A stretch of DNA of 64,000 nt from Acidovorax sp. DW039 (GTDB taxonomy: Bacteria; Pseudomonadota; Gammaproteobacteria; Burkholderiales; Burkholderiaceae_C). Positions 54,094-62,123 of the stretch are shown here, piece after piece (the first letter of the stretch is position 1; every line of letters starts with the position of its first letter). The stretch spans positions 4,006,001-4,070,000 of the forward strand of contig NZ_AP029019.1 in NCBI RefSeq assembly GCF_037101375.1, given 5' to 3'. The notes below the pieces were generated by a model, which saw nothing but the letters and a program-made list of their open reading frames with translations, did no database searches and was not told where the DNA came from. The position numbers and the translations under genes are program-made.

Positions 54094-55191
54094 ATGAACA
54101 CCCCAGCCCCACCACCCACCGACAACTTCCGGATGCTGATCCGGCAGGCGTCTGCGCTGTGCGTGGTGGTGCACAGCCTATACATCGCCCTGTTTGCGTG
54201 GGCACAGGTGGATGGGCTGGCTTGGCTGAATGTGCTCAGTGTGGCCACCCATGCACTGGCCTTTCACCTGTCCCGCCCGCAGGGACATTTGCGGGCAGCC
54301 ACGCTGCTGCTGATCGGTGAAATCACGGTGCACGCCATTGCTGCGACGGTCTTTGTCGGCTGGCACACGGGCTTTCACTACCTCATGCTGCCGGTGATAC
54401 CGGTCGCCATGCTGTCTTCCAGCGAACACGCTACGCTCAAGAACACCATTGCGCTGTGCCTCTCGGCCATCTACCTGGGGCTGGATGGGTGGAGCGACCA
54501 GAACACTCCGCTTTACGTGCTGAACGGCACCTTGCAAGACCTGCTGCGCTACCAGAACATTGTCACGCTGCTGCTGGCGTTCATCATCCTCTCGCGTGGT
54601 TACTACAACGTGGTCACGCAAGCGCAGGCGGCGCTAGCCCGGCAGGCATCCACCGACCCGCTGACGGGAGCCATCAACCGCAGGGGCCTGATGGAAATCG
54701 GCCGCGCCGAGCTGCACCGCATGCGCCATGCCCGGCCACCCAAGCCGGGCGAGACAGAGCCACCGCTGGCGCTGCTGCTGTGCGATATCGACCACTTCAA
54801 GCGCATCAACGATACCCACGGACACAAGGCGGGTGATCTGGTGCTGCAGGACTTTCACCGCCGGGCCCTGGGGGTGACGCGCTCGTCCGACAGCATCTGC
54901 CGCTGGGGCGGTGAGGAGTTTCTGATCCTGCTGCCCGATACCGACAAGGCGGGCGCCCTTCAGCTGGCAGAGCGGCTGCGGGTGGCTGTGAACTCCGCCC
55001 CCTTCACCACGGGCTCTGCCGAGCTGCAGGTGACCGTCACCGTGGGGGTGAGCATTCTGGGCAAGGACGAATCGCTGATGGATGCCGTACACCGCGCGGA
55101 CAAGGCGCTTTACCGGGGTAAGCGCGCCGGGCGCGACCAGGTTGTCGGCAGCCCGGAAACCAGCCTTCTTGCAGAGCAACAGACCAACTGA
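54094..55191 (+). CDS. Diguanylate cyclase (membrane GGDEF protein)
   Basis: 365-aa protein with five or six N-terminal membrane helices (about 15-170) and a C-terminal GGDEF domain. The active site is GGEEF at 272-276, and an inhibitory I-site RSSD sits at 263-266, the standard five residues before it. STDPLTGAINRRG near 187 opens the domain. It makes c-di-GMP from two GTP and is probably product-inhibited. The membrane part resembles no named sensor I can identify. Confidence 0.95.
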   Translation: MNTPAPPPTDNFRMLIRQASALCVVVHSLYIALFAWAQVDGLAWLNVLSVATHALAFHLSRPQGHLRAATLLLIGEITVHAIAATVFVGWHTGFHYLMLPVIPVAMLSSSEHATLKNTIALCLSAIYLGLDGWSDQNTPLYVLNGTLQDLLRYQNIVTLLLAFIILSRGYYNVVTQAQAALARQASTDPLTGAINRRGLMEIGRAELHRMRHARPPKPGETEPPLALLLCDIDHFKRINDTHGHKAGDLVLQDFHRRALGVTRSSDSICRWGGEEFLILLPDTDKAGALQLAERLRVAVNSAPFTTGSAELQVTVTVGVSILGKDESLMDAVHRADKALYRGKRAGRDQVVGSPETSLLAEQQTN

Positions 55192-55267
55192 GTGACGGGG
55201 AGCCGCTGAGCGCGGCCTGGAAAGGCCGAGGGAGGGTGGAACCGGGCAAAGTTCCACCCATCATTCA

Positions 55268-55326
55268 CTACAAAATTGATAGCTTGCTGCGCTTTTACTG
55301 CAAGCGCTACAAGCCATTTTTGTATC
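55268..55326. repeat. Dispersed palindromic intergenic repeat, full copy
   Basis: An imperfect palindrome of about 58 bp with core TGCGCTT-N7-AAGCGC (55288-55307) and outer arms ACAAAAT and ATTTTTGT. It fills the gap between the convergent diguanylate cyclase and tyrS genes and touches the tyrS stop codon. The outer A- and T-rich arms would give a U-run in either direction, so it could be a bidirectional terminator. Confidence 0.7.
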
Positions 55327-56560
55327 AAGCAGCCAGCGTTACACGGGCAAACTTGCGCTTGCCCACCTGCACCACATACGTACCAGATTCCAGCTTCAGG
55401 CCTTTGTCGCTGACCACGCTGCCATCCACACGCACACCGCCGCCATCGATCAGGCGGTTGGCTTCGCTGGTGGAAGGAGCCAGATTGGCTTGCTTGAGCA
55501 GCGCGCCAATGCCCAGTGGGGCACCGCTGAGTGCCACTTCCGGAATCTCGTCCGGCACGCCGCCCTTGCTGCGATTGATGAAGTCCTGCTCTGCTGCCTC
55601 GGCCGCTGCCGCGCTGTGAAAGCGGGTGGTGATCTCCTTGGCCAGCATCACCTTGGCATCCTTGGGATTGCGCCCGTTCGCCACCTCGGCCTTGAGCGCG
55701 GCAATTTCTTGCAGGCTCTTGAACGACAGCAGGGTGTACCAGTCCCACATCAGCGTGTCCGAAATCGACAGCACCTTGGCAAACATGGTGTTGGCATCCT
55801 CGGTAATACCGATGTAGTTGTTCTTGGACTTGGACATCTTGTCCACGCCGTCCAGCCCCACGAGCAACGGCATGGTGAGCACGCACTGCGGCTCCTGACC
55901 ATATTCCTGCTGCAGGTGGCGCCCCATGAGCAGGTTGAACTTCTGGTCGGTGCCGCCCAGCTCCAGATCACTCTTGAGTGCCACCGAGTCATAACCCTGC
56001 ATCAGCGGGTACAGGAACTCATGCACGCTGATGGACTGGCCCGAAGTGAAGCGCTTGTGGAAATCGTCCCGCTCCATCATGCGCGCCACGGTGTACTTGG
56101 CTGCCAGCTGGATCATGCCGGAAGCGCCCAGCGGCTCACTCCATTCGCTGTTGTAGCGAATTTCCGTCTTGGCAGGGTCCAGCACCAGGCTGGCCTGCTT
56201 GTAGTAGGTTTCTGCGTTGACCTTGATCTGCTCGGGGGTGAGCGGCGGGCGTGTGCTGTTGCGCCCAGAAGGGTCACCGATCAGGCTGGTGAAGTCACCG
56301 ATCAAAAAGATGACCTGATGGCCCAGATCTTGCAACTGGCGCATCTTGTTCAGCACCACGGTGTGGCCGATGTGGATGTCGGGAGCCGTAGGATCCAGCC
56401 CCAGTTTGATACGCAGGGGTGTGCCCGTGGTTTCGGAGCGAACCAGCTTCTTGACCCACTCATCCTGCGGCAGCAACTCGTCCACACCGCGCAGCGAGAT
56501 TTCGAGGGCCTGACGTACACCATCGGACAGCGGGCTTGTTGTAACAGCAGATTGATTCAT
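55325..56560 (-). CDS. tyrS: Tyrosyl-tRNA synthetase
   Basis: 411-aa class I aminoacyl-tRNA synthetase that charges tRNA-Tyr. The HIGH motif appears as [10 protein letters not shown] near residue 60 and KMSKSKNN near 245; an S4-like RNA-binding domain closes the protein ([16 protein letters not shown]). The start ATG at 56560 precedes the conserved region. It is divergent from the M23 peptidase gene, a neighbourhood common in Burkholderiales. Confidence 0.97.
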   Translation of the reverse strand: MNQSAVTTSPLSDGVRQALEISLRGVDELLPQDEWVKKLVRSETTGTPLRIKLGLDPTAPDIHIGHTVVLNKMRQLQDLGHQVIFLIGDFTSLIGDPSGRNSTRPPLTPEQIKVNAETYYKQASLVLDPAKTEIRYNSEWSEPLGASGMIQLAAKYTVARMMERDDFHKRFTSGQSISVHEFLYPLMQGYDSVALKSDLELGGTDQKFNLLMGRHLQQEYGQEPQCVLTMPLLVGLDGVDKMSKSKNNYIGITEDANTMFAKVLSISDTLMWDWYTLLSFKSLQEIAALKAEVANGRNPKDAKVMLAKEITTRFHSAAAAEAAEQDFINRSKGGVPDEIPEVALSGAPLGIGALLKQANLAPSTSEANRLIDGGGVRVDGSVVSDKGLKLESGTYVVQVGKRKFARVTLAA

Positions 56561-56759
56561 AAGGGTTTTTTTCGATGTCTGGGGATCGTGCGCCGCTATA
56601 CTCGGGCTCCATTGCAAAGGCGGATTCTAGTAGGCCCGCCGTCTCAGCCCGGGCAGCCCCGGTCGAGATTGATAGCGTTTCCATCTCTGTGCTTCCGGTT
56701 CCAGCCAGGCTTCAAGCCCGCGCGCCCTGCGTACGCACAACTATTCTGGGGATAGAACA

Positions 56760-58118
56760 TTGATTCACGGCTTGACCACCGCCAGCTTGGCATTGCTTGA
56801 TCGACTGTCCCAGACCGTACAACAACATCCCAAACGCATCACTGCCGCCGTCGCGGCCGTGCTGCTGACGGGCGGCGGCGGTGCTTTCGCTGTAGCGTCC
56901 CTGGGCCCAGACGCTGCAGAACTGCCCACCAAAATGGTGAGCTATCCGGTGGAGTCGCTTGCAGAGAACGTCGCACTGGAAGCGCTGGATGCCCCCGGCT
57001 TCTCCCTGTTCCGCTCCGAACAAACACGCAGCAGCGATACGGCCGAGTCCCTGCTGCAGCGCATGGGGGTGGCAGACCCTGCCGCTGCCGCATTTTTGCG
57101 CAGCGACAACGCTGTGCGCCAGAACCTGCTGGGCCGCACGGGTCGCATGGTTTCAGCCGAAACCACCGATGACCACCGTCTGGTGCGCCTGACAGCACGC
57201 TGGGCTCCTGACGATGGTGGAACCTTCCGCCGACTGGTGGTCGAGCGCAAGGACGATGGCTTCAATTCGCGTATTGAGACCGCGCCTCTGACCAAAGGCA
57301 CGCGCCTGGCAGGGGGCGTCATCCGCAGTTCGCTGTTTGCCGCGACCGATGCCGCCAACATCCCCGATGCGGTGGCAGTTCAGGTCGCAGAAATCTTTTC
57401 CGGCAACATCGATTTCCATCGCTCCTTGCGCAAGGAAGACCGTTTTGCCGTGGTGTACGAAACCCTTGAGGCCGATGGCGAGCCCCTGCGCAGCGGGCGC
57501 GTGCTGAGCGCAGAATTTCGCAATAACGGCAAAACCCACCAGGCCGTCTGGTTCCAGGAAAGCGAGAGCAACAAGGGCGCTTATTACACGCTGGAAGGCG
57601 AAAGCATGCGCCGCGCATACCTTGCCTCGCCAGTGGAGTTTTCGCGCGTCACCAGCGGCTTCAAGATGCGCCTGCATCCCATCCTGCAAACATGGCGCGC
57701 CCACCTGGGCACTGATTACGCCGCACCGACCGGCACCCCTGTGCGCACGGTGGGCGACGGTGTCGTGGAGTTCGCCGGTGTGCAAAACGGGTTTGGAAAT
57801 GTCGTTTTCATCAAGCACCGCAATCAGCACGTCACCGTATACGCCCACTTGAGCCGCATTGACGTGAAAAACGGCCAATCGGTGTCGCAGGGGCAGACGG
57901 TGGGTGCGGTCGGCGCTACAGGCTGGGCCACAGGACCCCATCTGCACTTTGAGTTCCGCATCAACGGGCAGCACCAGGATCCTCAAACCATTGCCCAGCA
58001 AAGCGAGGCAGCAGCCCCCGTATCTGCGGCAGCACGCCCCGCATTCGACCGCTTGGCCTCCTCCATGCGCACCCAGCTCTCCGCGGCAGAGCTGATTCAG
58101 CAAGCCAGCGCCCAGTGA
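56760..58118 (+). CDS. M23-family metallopeptidase (cell-wall endopeptidase-like)
   Basis: 452-aa envelope protein. A membrane anchor lies at about 27-47; a long middle domain, in part an OapA/LysM-like or regulatory region, precedes the C-terminal LytM domain with zinc residues in HLGTDYAAPTGTPV and HLHFEFR. The start is TTG at 56760 with GGGGA upstream; no ATG is available in frame nearby. It probably cuts peptidoglycan cross-links. anmK, which recycles anhydro-muropeptides, starts 39 bp later, so both act on the cell wall. Confidence 0.92.
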   Translation: MIHGLTTASLALLDRLSQTVQQHPKRITAAVAAVLLTGGGGAFAVASLGPDAAELPTKMVSYPVESLAENVALEALDAPGFSLFRSEQTRSSDTAESLLQRMGVADPAAAAFLRSDNAVRQNLLGRTGRMVSAETTDDHRLVRLTARWAPDDGGTFRRLVVERKDDGFNSRIETAPLTKGTRLAGGVIRSSLFAATDAANIPDAVAVQVAEIFSGNIDFHRSLRKEDRFAVVYETLEADGEPLRSGRVLSAEFRNNGKTHQAVWFQESESNKGAYYTLEGESMRRAYLASPVEFSRVTSGFKMRLHPILQTWRAHLGTDYAAPTGTPVRTVGDGVVEFAGVQNGFGNVVFIKHRNQHVTVYAHLSRIDVKNGQSVSQGQTVGAVGATGWATGPHLHFEFRINGQHQDPQTIAQQSEAAAPVSAAARPAFDRLASSMRTQLSAAELIQQASAQ

Positions 58119-58157
58119 CCTCTACCAGGCCCGCATGAATGCAGGCCTCTGACACGC

Positions 58158-59267
58158 ATGCGTGAGCTATTCATCGGACTGATGTCCGGAACGTCTCTGG
58201 ATGGCGCGGATGCCGTGTTGGTGGACTTCGCTGCGAAGCCGCTTGAGGTGATCGCGCATTGTTTTGCACCCTTTCCAGACTCCCTTCGGGCAGAACTGCT
58301 GGCGCTCAACAGTCCTGGCAACAACGAATTGCACCGTGCTGCACTGGCTGGGAATGCCGTCAGCCGGACTTACGCTGACCTGGTAGACCAGCTGCTTCGC
58401 CAGAGTGGCACGGAGCGCGAAACGGTTCGTGCCATAGGAGCACACGGGCAAACGGTACGCCATCGCCCCCAGGAATTTGACGCCACGGGCTACACCTTGC
58501 AGCTGCAAAACCCCGCGTTGCTGGCAGAGCGTTCCGGAATTCCTGTAGTCGCTGATTTCCGAAGCCGTGACGTGGCGGCTGGCGGCCAAGGAGCCCCGCT
58601 GGTGCCGGCGTTTCATCAAGGCGTCTTTGGCAGCGCCACAGAGACCGTTCTGGTTCTCAATATCGGAGGCATCTCCAACCTCAGCGTGCTTTGCCACGAC
58701 GGTGCCGTTTCAGGGTTTGACTGCGGCCCAGGCAATGCATTGATGGATTATTGGTGCCAGGAGCACACAGGTCAGCCGTTTGACATCGGCGGCCAATGGG
58801 CCCGCACAGGCAATGTTGCTCCGGCCTTGCTGAACCAGCTGCTCCAAGAGCCCTTCCTGCAAAAAGCTCCGCCCAAAAGCACGGGCCGAGACCTTTTCAA
58901 CCCGACCTGGCTGGCAGGGCAGTTGGGGCCGCATGCACACATGGCTCCGGCAGACGTGCAGGCGACGCTGACAGAATTCACGGCGCAGGCTTGCGCACAG
59001 GCTACGCGGGTTTTTGCCGCCAACGCCCGTGTTCTTGCGGTGTGTGGGGGCGGAGCGCTGAACACCTACCTGATGGAGCGCCTTCAGCACCTGCATCCAG
59101 CATTACAGGTGCGCCCAACGGATGCGTTGGGCCTGCCCGCCATGCAGGTGGAAGCCAGCGCTTTCGCATGGCTTGCGCGTCAGGCCCTTTTGGGACTTCC
59201 AGGCAATCTCCAAAGCGTCACGGGCGCCAGAGGCGCCCGTGTTTTGGGGGCTATTTACCCCGCGTAA
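58158..59267 (+). CDS. anmK: Anhydro-N-acetylmuramic acid kinase
   Basis: 369-aa sugar kinase of murein recycling. It opens and phosphorylates 1,6-anhydro-MurNAc to MurNAc-6-phosphate. The N-terminal GLMSGTSLDGADAVLVDF phosphate loop, GAHGQTVRHRP, NIGGISNLSV and CGGGALNTYLM are all present in order. It follows the M23 peptidase on the same strand. A GC-rich hairpin with TTTT sits inside its last codons (59219-59245). Confidence 0.97.
   Translation: MRELFIGLMSGTSLDGADAVLVDFAAKPLEVIAHCFAPFPDSLRAELLALNSPGNNELHRAALAGNAVSRTYADLVDQLLRQSGTERETVRAIGAHGQTVRHRPQEFDATGYTLQLQNPALLAERSGIPVVADFRSRDVAAGGQGAPLVPAFHQGVFGSATETVLVLNIGGISNLSVLCHDGAVSGFDCGPGNALMDYWCQEHTGQPFDIGGQWARTGNVAPALLNQLLQEPFLQKAPPKSTGRDLFNPTWLAGQLGPHAHMAPADVQATLTEFTAQACAQATRVFAANARVLAVCGGGALNTYLMERLQHLHPALQVRPTDALGLPAMQVEASAFAWLARQALLGLPGNLQSVTGARGARVLGAIYPA
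59219..59245 (+). terminator. Hairpin plus T-run inside the 3' end of anmK
   Basis: CACGGGCGCC-AGA-GGCGCCCGTG followed by TTTT is a perfect 10-bp stem with a 3-nt loop. It looks like an intrinsic terminator but lies 22 bp before the stop codon. It might therefore end transcription just past the gene or limit read-through into convergent erpA. Confidence 0.5.
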
Positions 59268-59311
59268 GCCCCGGCGTTAAGTGCCCAGGGCCTATTACCA
59301 AATCAACGCTC

Positions 59312-59677
59312 TCAGGTCGAAAAGCTCGAACCGCAACCGCAAGTGGTCGTGGCGTTGGGGTTCTTGATGACAAACTGAGCGCCCTGCAGGTCTTCCTTGT
59401 AGTCGATCTCTGCACCCACCAGATACTGGTAGCTCATCGCATCAATCAGCAGCGAGACGCCATTTTTGGTCATGGTCGTATCGTCTTCGTTGGTGATCTC
59501 ATCAAAAGTAAAGCCGTACTGAAAACCCGAACAGCCACCGCCTTGCACGAAGACGCGCAGCTTCAGGTCGGGGTTACCTTCTTCGGCAATCAAATCTGCC
59601 ACTTTGGCCGCCGCACTGTCCGTAAACACAATGGGGGCCGGCATCTCGGTCTGGACGTTGTCTGCAACAGCGCTCAT
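59312..59677 (-). CDS. erpA: Iron-sulfur cluster insertion protein ErpA
   Basis: 121-aa A-type carrier that delivers [Fe-S] clusters to target enzymes. The three cluster cysteines are in [10 protein letters not shown] and the C-terminal CGCGSSFS. The ATG at 59677 has GGAGC and gives the usual ErpA length. It stands in the rpsI/rplM neighbourhood as in many beta-proteobacteria. Confidence 0.96.
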   Translation of the reverse strand: MSAVADNVQTEMPAPIVFTDSAAAKVADLIAEEGNPDLKLRVFVQGGGCSGFQYGFTFDEITNEDDTTMTKNGVSLLIDAMSYQYLVGAEIDYKEDLQGAQFVIKNPNATTTCGCGSSFST

Positions 59678-59735
59678 GGGAAGCTCCAAATCAATATTTG
59701 GCGTGATGGTACTGCAACCCCCGCCGCCACGGCGA

Positions 59736-60134
59736 CTATTGATTGCTTGACGCTAACTTGAGTGGGGCCTTTTCTTCGATCAGAACAGCCGAGGGAAATA
59801 GCTGCCCCGCAATAGTGGCCCCCTGGTGCATCTCAAGCGCCCGGTAATGCACGTTGCCAGTGATCCGCGCCTTGGGCTGCAGTTCGAGCAGTTCTGCTGC
59901 GTGCACGGGCCCATCCACCGATCCATTGATGATGACATGGTCGGCATACACGCCGCCTTCCACACGCGCAGTTTCGGAAATCACCAGGATGCTAGGCTGC
60001 TCCAGCGCGGCACGGATATCGCCAATCACGTCACCATCAATCCGGATACCTTCCTCAAACAGTACATTTCCCTCAATCCGTGTCCCATGGGCCACCAGAC
60101 TTTTGATGGGCGGCTGCTTCTTGCTCTTGAACAT
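59736..60134 (-). CDS. Bactofilin (polymer-forming cytoskeletal protein)
   Basis: 132-aa bactofilin. A short unstructured N terminus is followed by the right-handed beta-helix core ([20 protein letters not shown] by position 17-36, then repeats through [12 protein letters not shown]). Bactofilins form filaments that place cell-wall enzymes and shape factors at defined sites. GGAGGAG precedes the ATG. It lies 58 bp after erpA in position and 114 bp from the DUF6776-like gene, all on the minus strand. Confidence 0.92.
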   Translation of the reverse strand: MFKSKKQPPIKSLVAHGTRIEGNVLFEEGIRIDGDVIGDIRAALEQPSILVISETARVEGGVYADHVIINGSVDGPVHAAELLELQPKARITGNVHYRALEMHQGATIAGQLFPSAVLIEEKAPLKLASSNQ

Positions 60135-60248
60135 AGGGAACTCCTCCAGGACGGCGACGGATTACCCATGGGAACCATGGCCGAGACGCCAATCAACAAC
60201 GAATCATTAGGTAGGCAGGAACAGCATGAGTCCTGCCACGGCGAGCCA

Positions 60249-60962
60249 TCAATCCAGTTCGATGGTTTGAGATGCACGAACAGTCTGCCCCTCCAGGACA
60301 CGTGCAGTAACAGTTTTTACCACGACATTGGGGGGGAGCGTGAGTATCTCTTCGATGCGCCGGTACTGCTTGAACTGCAGCGCCTTGCCCTCGGCGGGAA
60401 TGGCCTGGGACCAGGGTTTGCCTTCCTTCAAGCCAGCCGCTGTCAACTCAACCCGCCCCTTGAACTCTGGCGCATTGCGCGCAGCCGATTGAATCACCAG
60501 CATCTGCCAACGCAGTTGAACTCCGGCGAGCACCTCCGCCTGAAACCCCCTGATGGCCAAGCCGTCTCCCTTGGCTGCAGGCATCAGCTTTTCAAAAAAA
60601 CCCAGATCGTCGCGCAGCATGCGGTTTTCAGACTCCAGCTGTTTGACCTGGGCTGTCAGGCGCTCCAAAGTCGCACGATCGGCAGCCAAGAGGCTCTCTG
60701 CCGTCTCGGACAGAAGCTGACGCTGGGAAGACTGCTCCCTCAGTTGCTCCAGCTCAGAGCGCAACCGCAGAACTTCTTCCCGAGACGCAGATTCGAGACC
60801 GGCAATCGTTTTTCCAAACTCGAACGCCCACAACGCCGCCGCACAGCTGAGCCCCAATACCAGGGCAAAGACCAGCCAGCGCAGGGGCCAAGGTAACGCA
60901 CTACGAATAGCAACCCGGGGGGCACTGATGGTCAACCGACGGCGAAGCAAACGCAGACGCAT
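60249..60962 (-). CDS. DUF6776-like membrane-anchored coiled-coil protein
   Basis: 237-aa protein with one transmembrane helix at about 28-48, a long periplasmic coiled coil (about 55-125, rich in Leu/Glu/Gln) and a C-terminal beta-rich domain. This fits the DUF6776 family of proteins found next to bactofilin in beta-proteobacteria. A link between the bactofilin filament and the cell wall is plausible but unproven. Confidence 0.78.
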   Translation of the reverse strand: MRLRLLRRRLTISAPRVAIRSALPWPLRWLVFALVLGLSCAAALWAFEFGKTIAGLESASREEVLRLRSELEQLREQSSQRQLLSETAESLLAADRATLERLTAQVKQLESENRMLRDDLGFFEKLMPAAKGDGLAIRGFQAEVLAGVQLRWQMLVIQSAARNAPEFKGRVELTAAGLKEGKPWSQAIPAEGKALQFKQYRRIEEILTLPPNVVVKTVTARVLEGQTVRASQTIELD

Positions 60963-61001
60963 GGAGTTCGATTCAATTCAACAAAGAGCGCACCATAAAC
61001 G

Positions 61002-61028
61002 AAAAAAAGCCGCCCGAGGGCGGCTTTT
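61002..61028 (-). terminator. Rho-independent terminator of rplM-rpsI
   Basis: AAAAGCCGCCC (61005-61015) and GGGCGGCTTTT (61018-61028) form an 11-bp stem; on the minus strand it is followed by a run of seven T (61008-61002). It lies 41 bp past the rpsI stop. Confidence 0.9.
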
Positions 61029-61069
61029 CTGATTTGCAGCACCAGCTGCGCATCGCAAGACTCTGACGA

Positions 61070-61462
61070 TTAACGCTTCGAGAACTGCTTTGCACGACGG
61101 GCAGAGTGCAGACCAACCTTCTTACGTTCCACTTCACGAGCGTCACGGGTCACGAAGCCAGCTTGGCTCAGTGCCGACTTGAGGGTCGCATCGTAGTCGA
61201 TCAGGGCACGAGTGATACCGTGACGGGTTGCACCCGCTTGGCCAGATTCGCCACCACCGTGCACATTGACTTGGATGTCGAAGGTTTCGACATGGTTGGT
61301 CAGCACCAGAGGTTGCTTGGCGATCATGATCGATGTTTCACGGCCAAAATAGGACTGGATGTCCTTGCCGTTCACAGTGATCTTGCCAGAGCCTTTTTTC
61401 AGAAACACGCGGGCGACGCTGGACTTGCGACGGCCGGTGCCATTGTTCCATTCACCAATCAT
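61070..61462 (-). CDS. rpsI: 30S ribosomal protein S9
   Basis: 130-aa uS9, full length. [19 protein letters not shown] at the start and the C-terminal [17 protein letters not shown] tail that reaches toward the P-site tRNA are diagnostic. It follows rplM by 11 bp and is followed by a strong terminator. Confidence 0.99.
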   Translation of the reverse strand: MIGEWNNGTGRRKSSVARVFLKKGSGKITVNGKDIQSYFGRETSIMIAKQPLVLTNHVETFDIQVNVHGGGESGQAGATRHGITRALIDYDATLKSALSQAGFVTRDAREVERKKVGLHSARRAKQFSKR

Positions 61463-61473
61463 CTCAAGGCTCC

Positions 61474-61902
61474 TTAGATTTCCAGCACTTTGGGTTGCTG
61501 GGCGGTGTGCGGATGCTCAGCACCACCGTACACCTTGAGTTTCTTGATCATTGCGTAACCCAGGGGACCCTTGGGAAGCATGCCCTTGACAGCCTTTTCC
61601 AAAGCACGGCCGGGGTGCTTGGCTTGCATATCGCGGAAGTTGGTAGCCGTAATACCGCCTGGATAACCAGAGTGGCGGTAGTACACCTTGTCCAGGGACT
61701 TGGTGCCGGTTACCTTCAGTTGTGCTGCGTTGATCACAACAATGAAGTCACCAGTATCGACGTGAGGCGTGTAAATGGCCTTGTGTTTGCCGCGCAAACG
61801 GAGAGCAACTTCGCTGGCTACTCGTCCGAGGACCTTGTTGGTCGCGTCAATCACAAACCACTCGTGCACAACCTCAGCGGGCTTTGCGCTGAATGTAGAC
61901 AT
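61474..61902 (-). CDS. rplM: 50S ribosomal protein L13
   Basis: 142-aa uL13, full length. [20 protein letters not shown], cited by position 9-28, and [16 protein letters not shown] are conserved. First gene of the rplM-rpsI operon; its leader is about 120 nt if the promoter at 62026-62055 is used. Confidence 0.99.
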   Translation of the reverse strand: MSTFSAKPAEVVHEWFVIDATNKVLGRVASEVALRLRGKHKAIYTPHVDTGDFIVVINAAQLKVTGTKSLDKVYYRHSGYPGGITATNFRDMQAKHPGRALEKAVKGMLPKGPLGYAMIKKLKVYGGAEHPHTAQQPKVLEI

Positions 61903-62025
61903 GAGATTCTCTTTTCAAGAGGTGGTTTGAGGGCCCTTTTCCACGGTCGGTGCTTCTCTGAAGGAAGCCTCTTAGGTGGCTTTAAGTATTCGCCGCGGGG
62001 CCGCTAAATCGCTGCGAAGCCTTTT

Positions 62026-62055
62026 ATTATACGATTTATCCCGTAGCCGCAGCAA
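62026..62055 (-). promoter_or_regulatory. Sigma-70 promoter of rplM-rpsI
   Basis: On the minus strand a perfect TATAAT (-10) occupies 62026-62031, with TTGCTG (62050-62055) 18 bp upstream as a weak -35. It faces rplM across an AT-to-GC-rich leader. Confidence 0.6.
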
Positions 62056-62123
62056 GCGGCCACTCGATTCGATTTGGGCGTACCGTCAAAGCGCTCATCC
62101 GGTCTGATGAAGACTGACAGCGC

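Noticed and set aside
55490..56755. 421-residue open frame opposite tyrS
   Set aside because: tyrS is certain; the frame is a codon-bias shadow.
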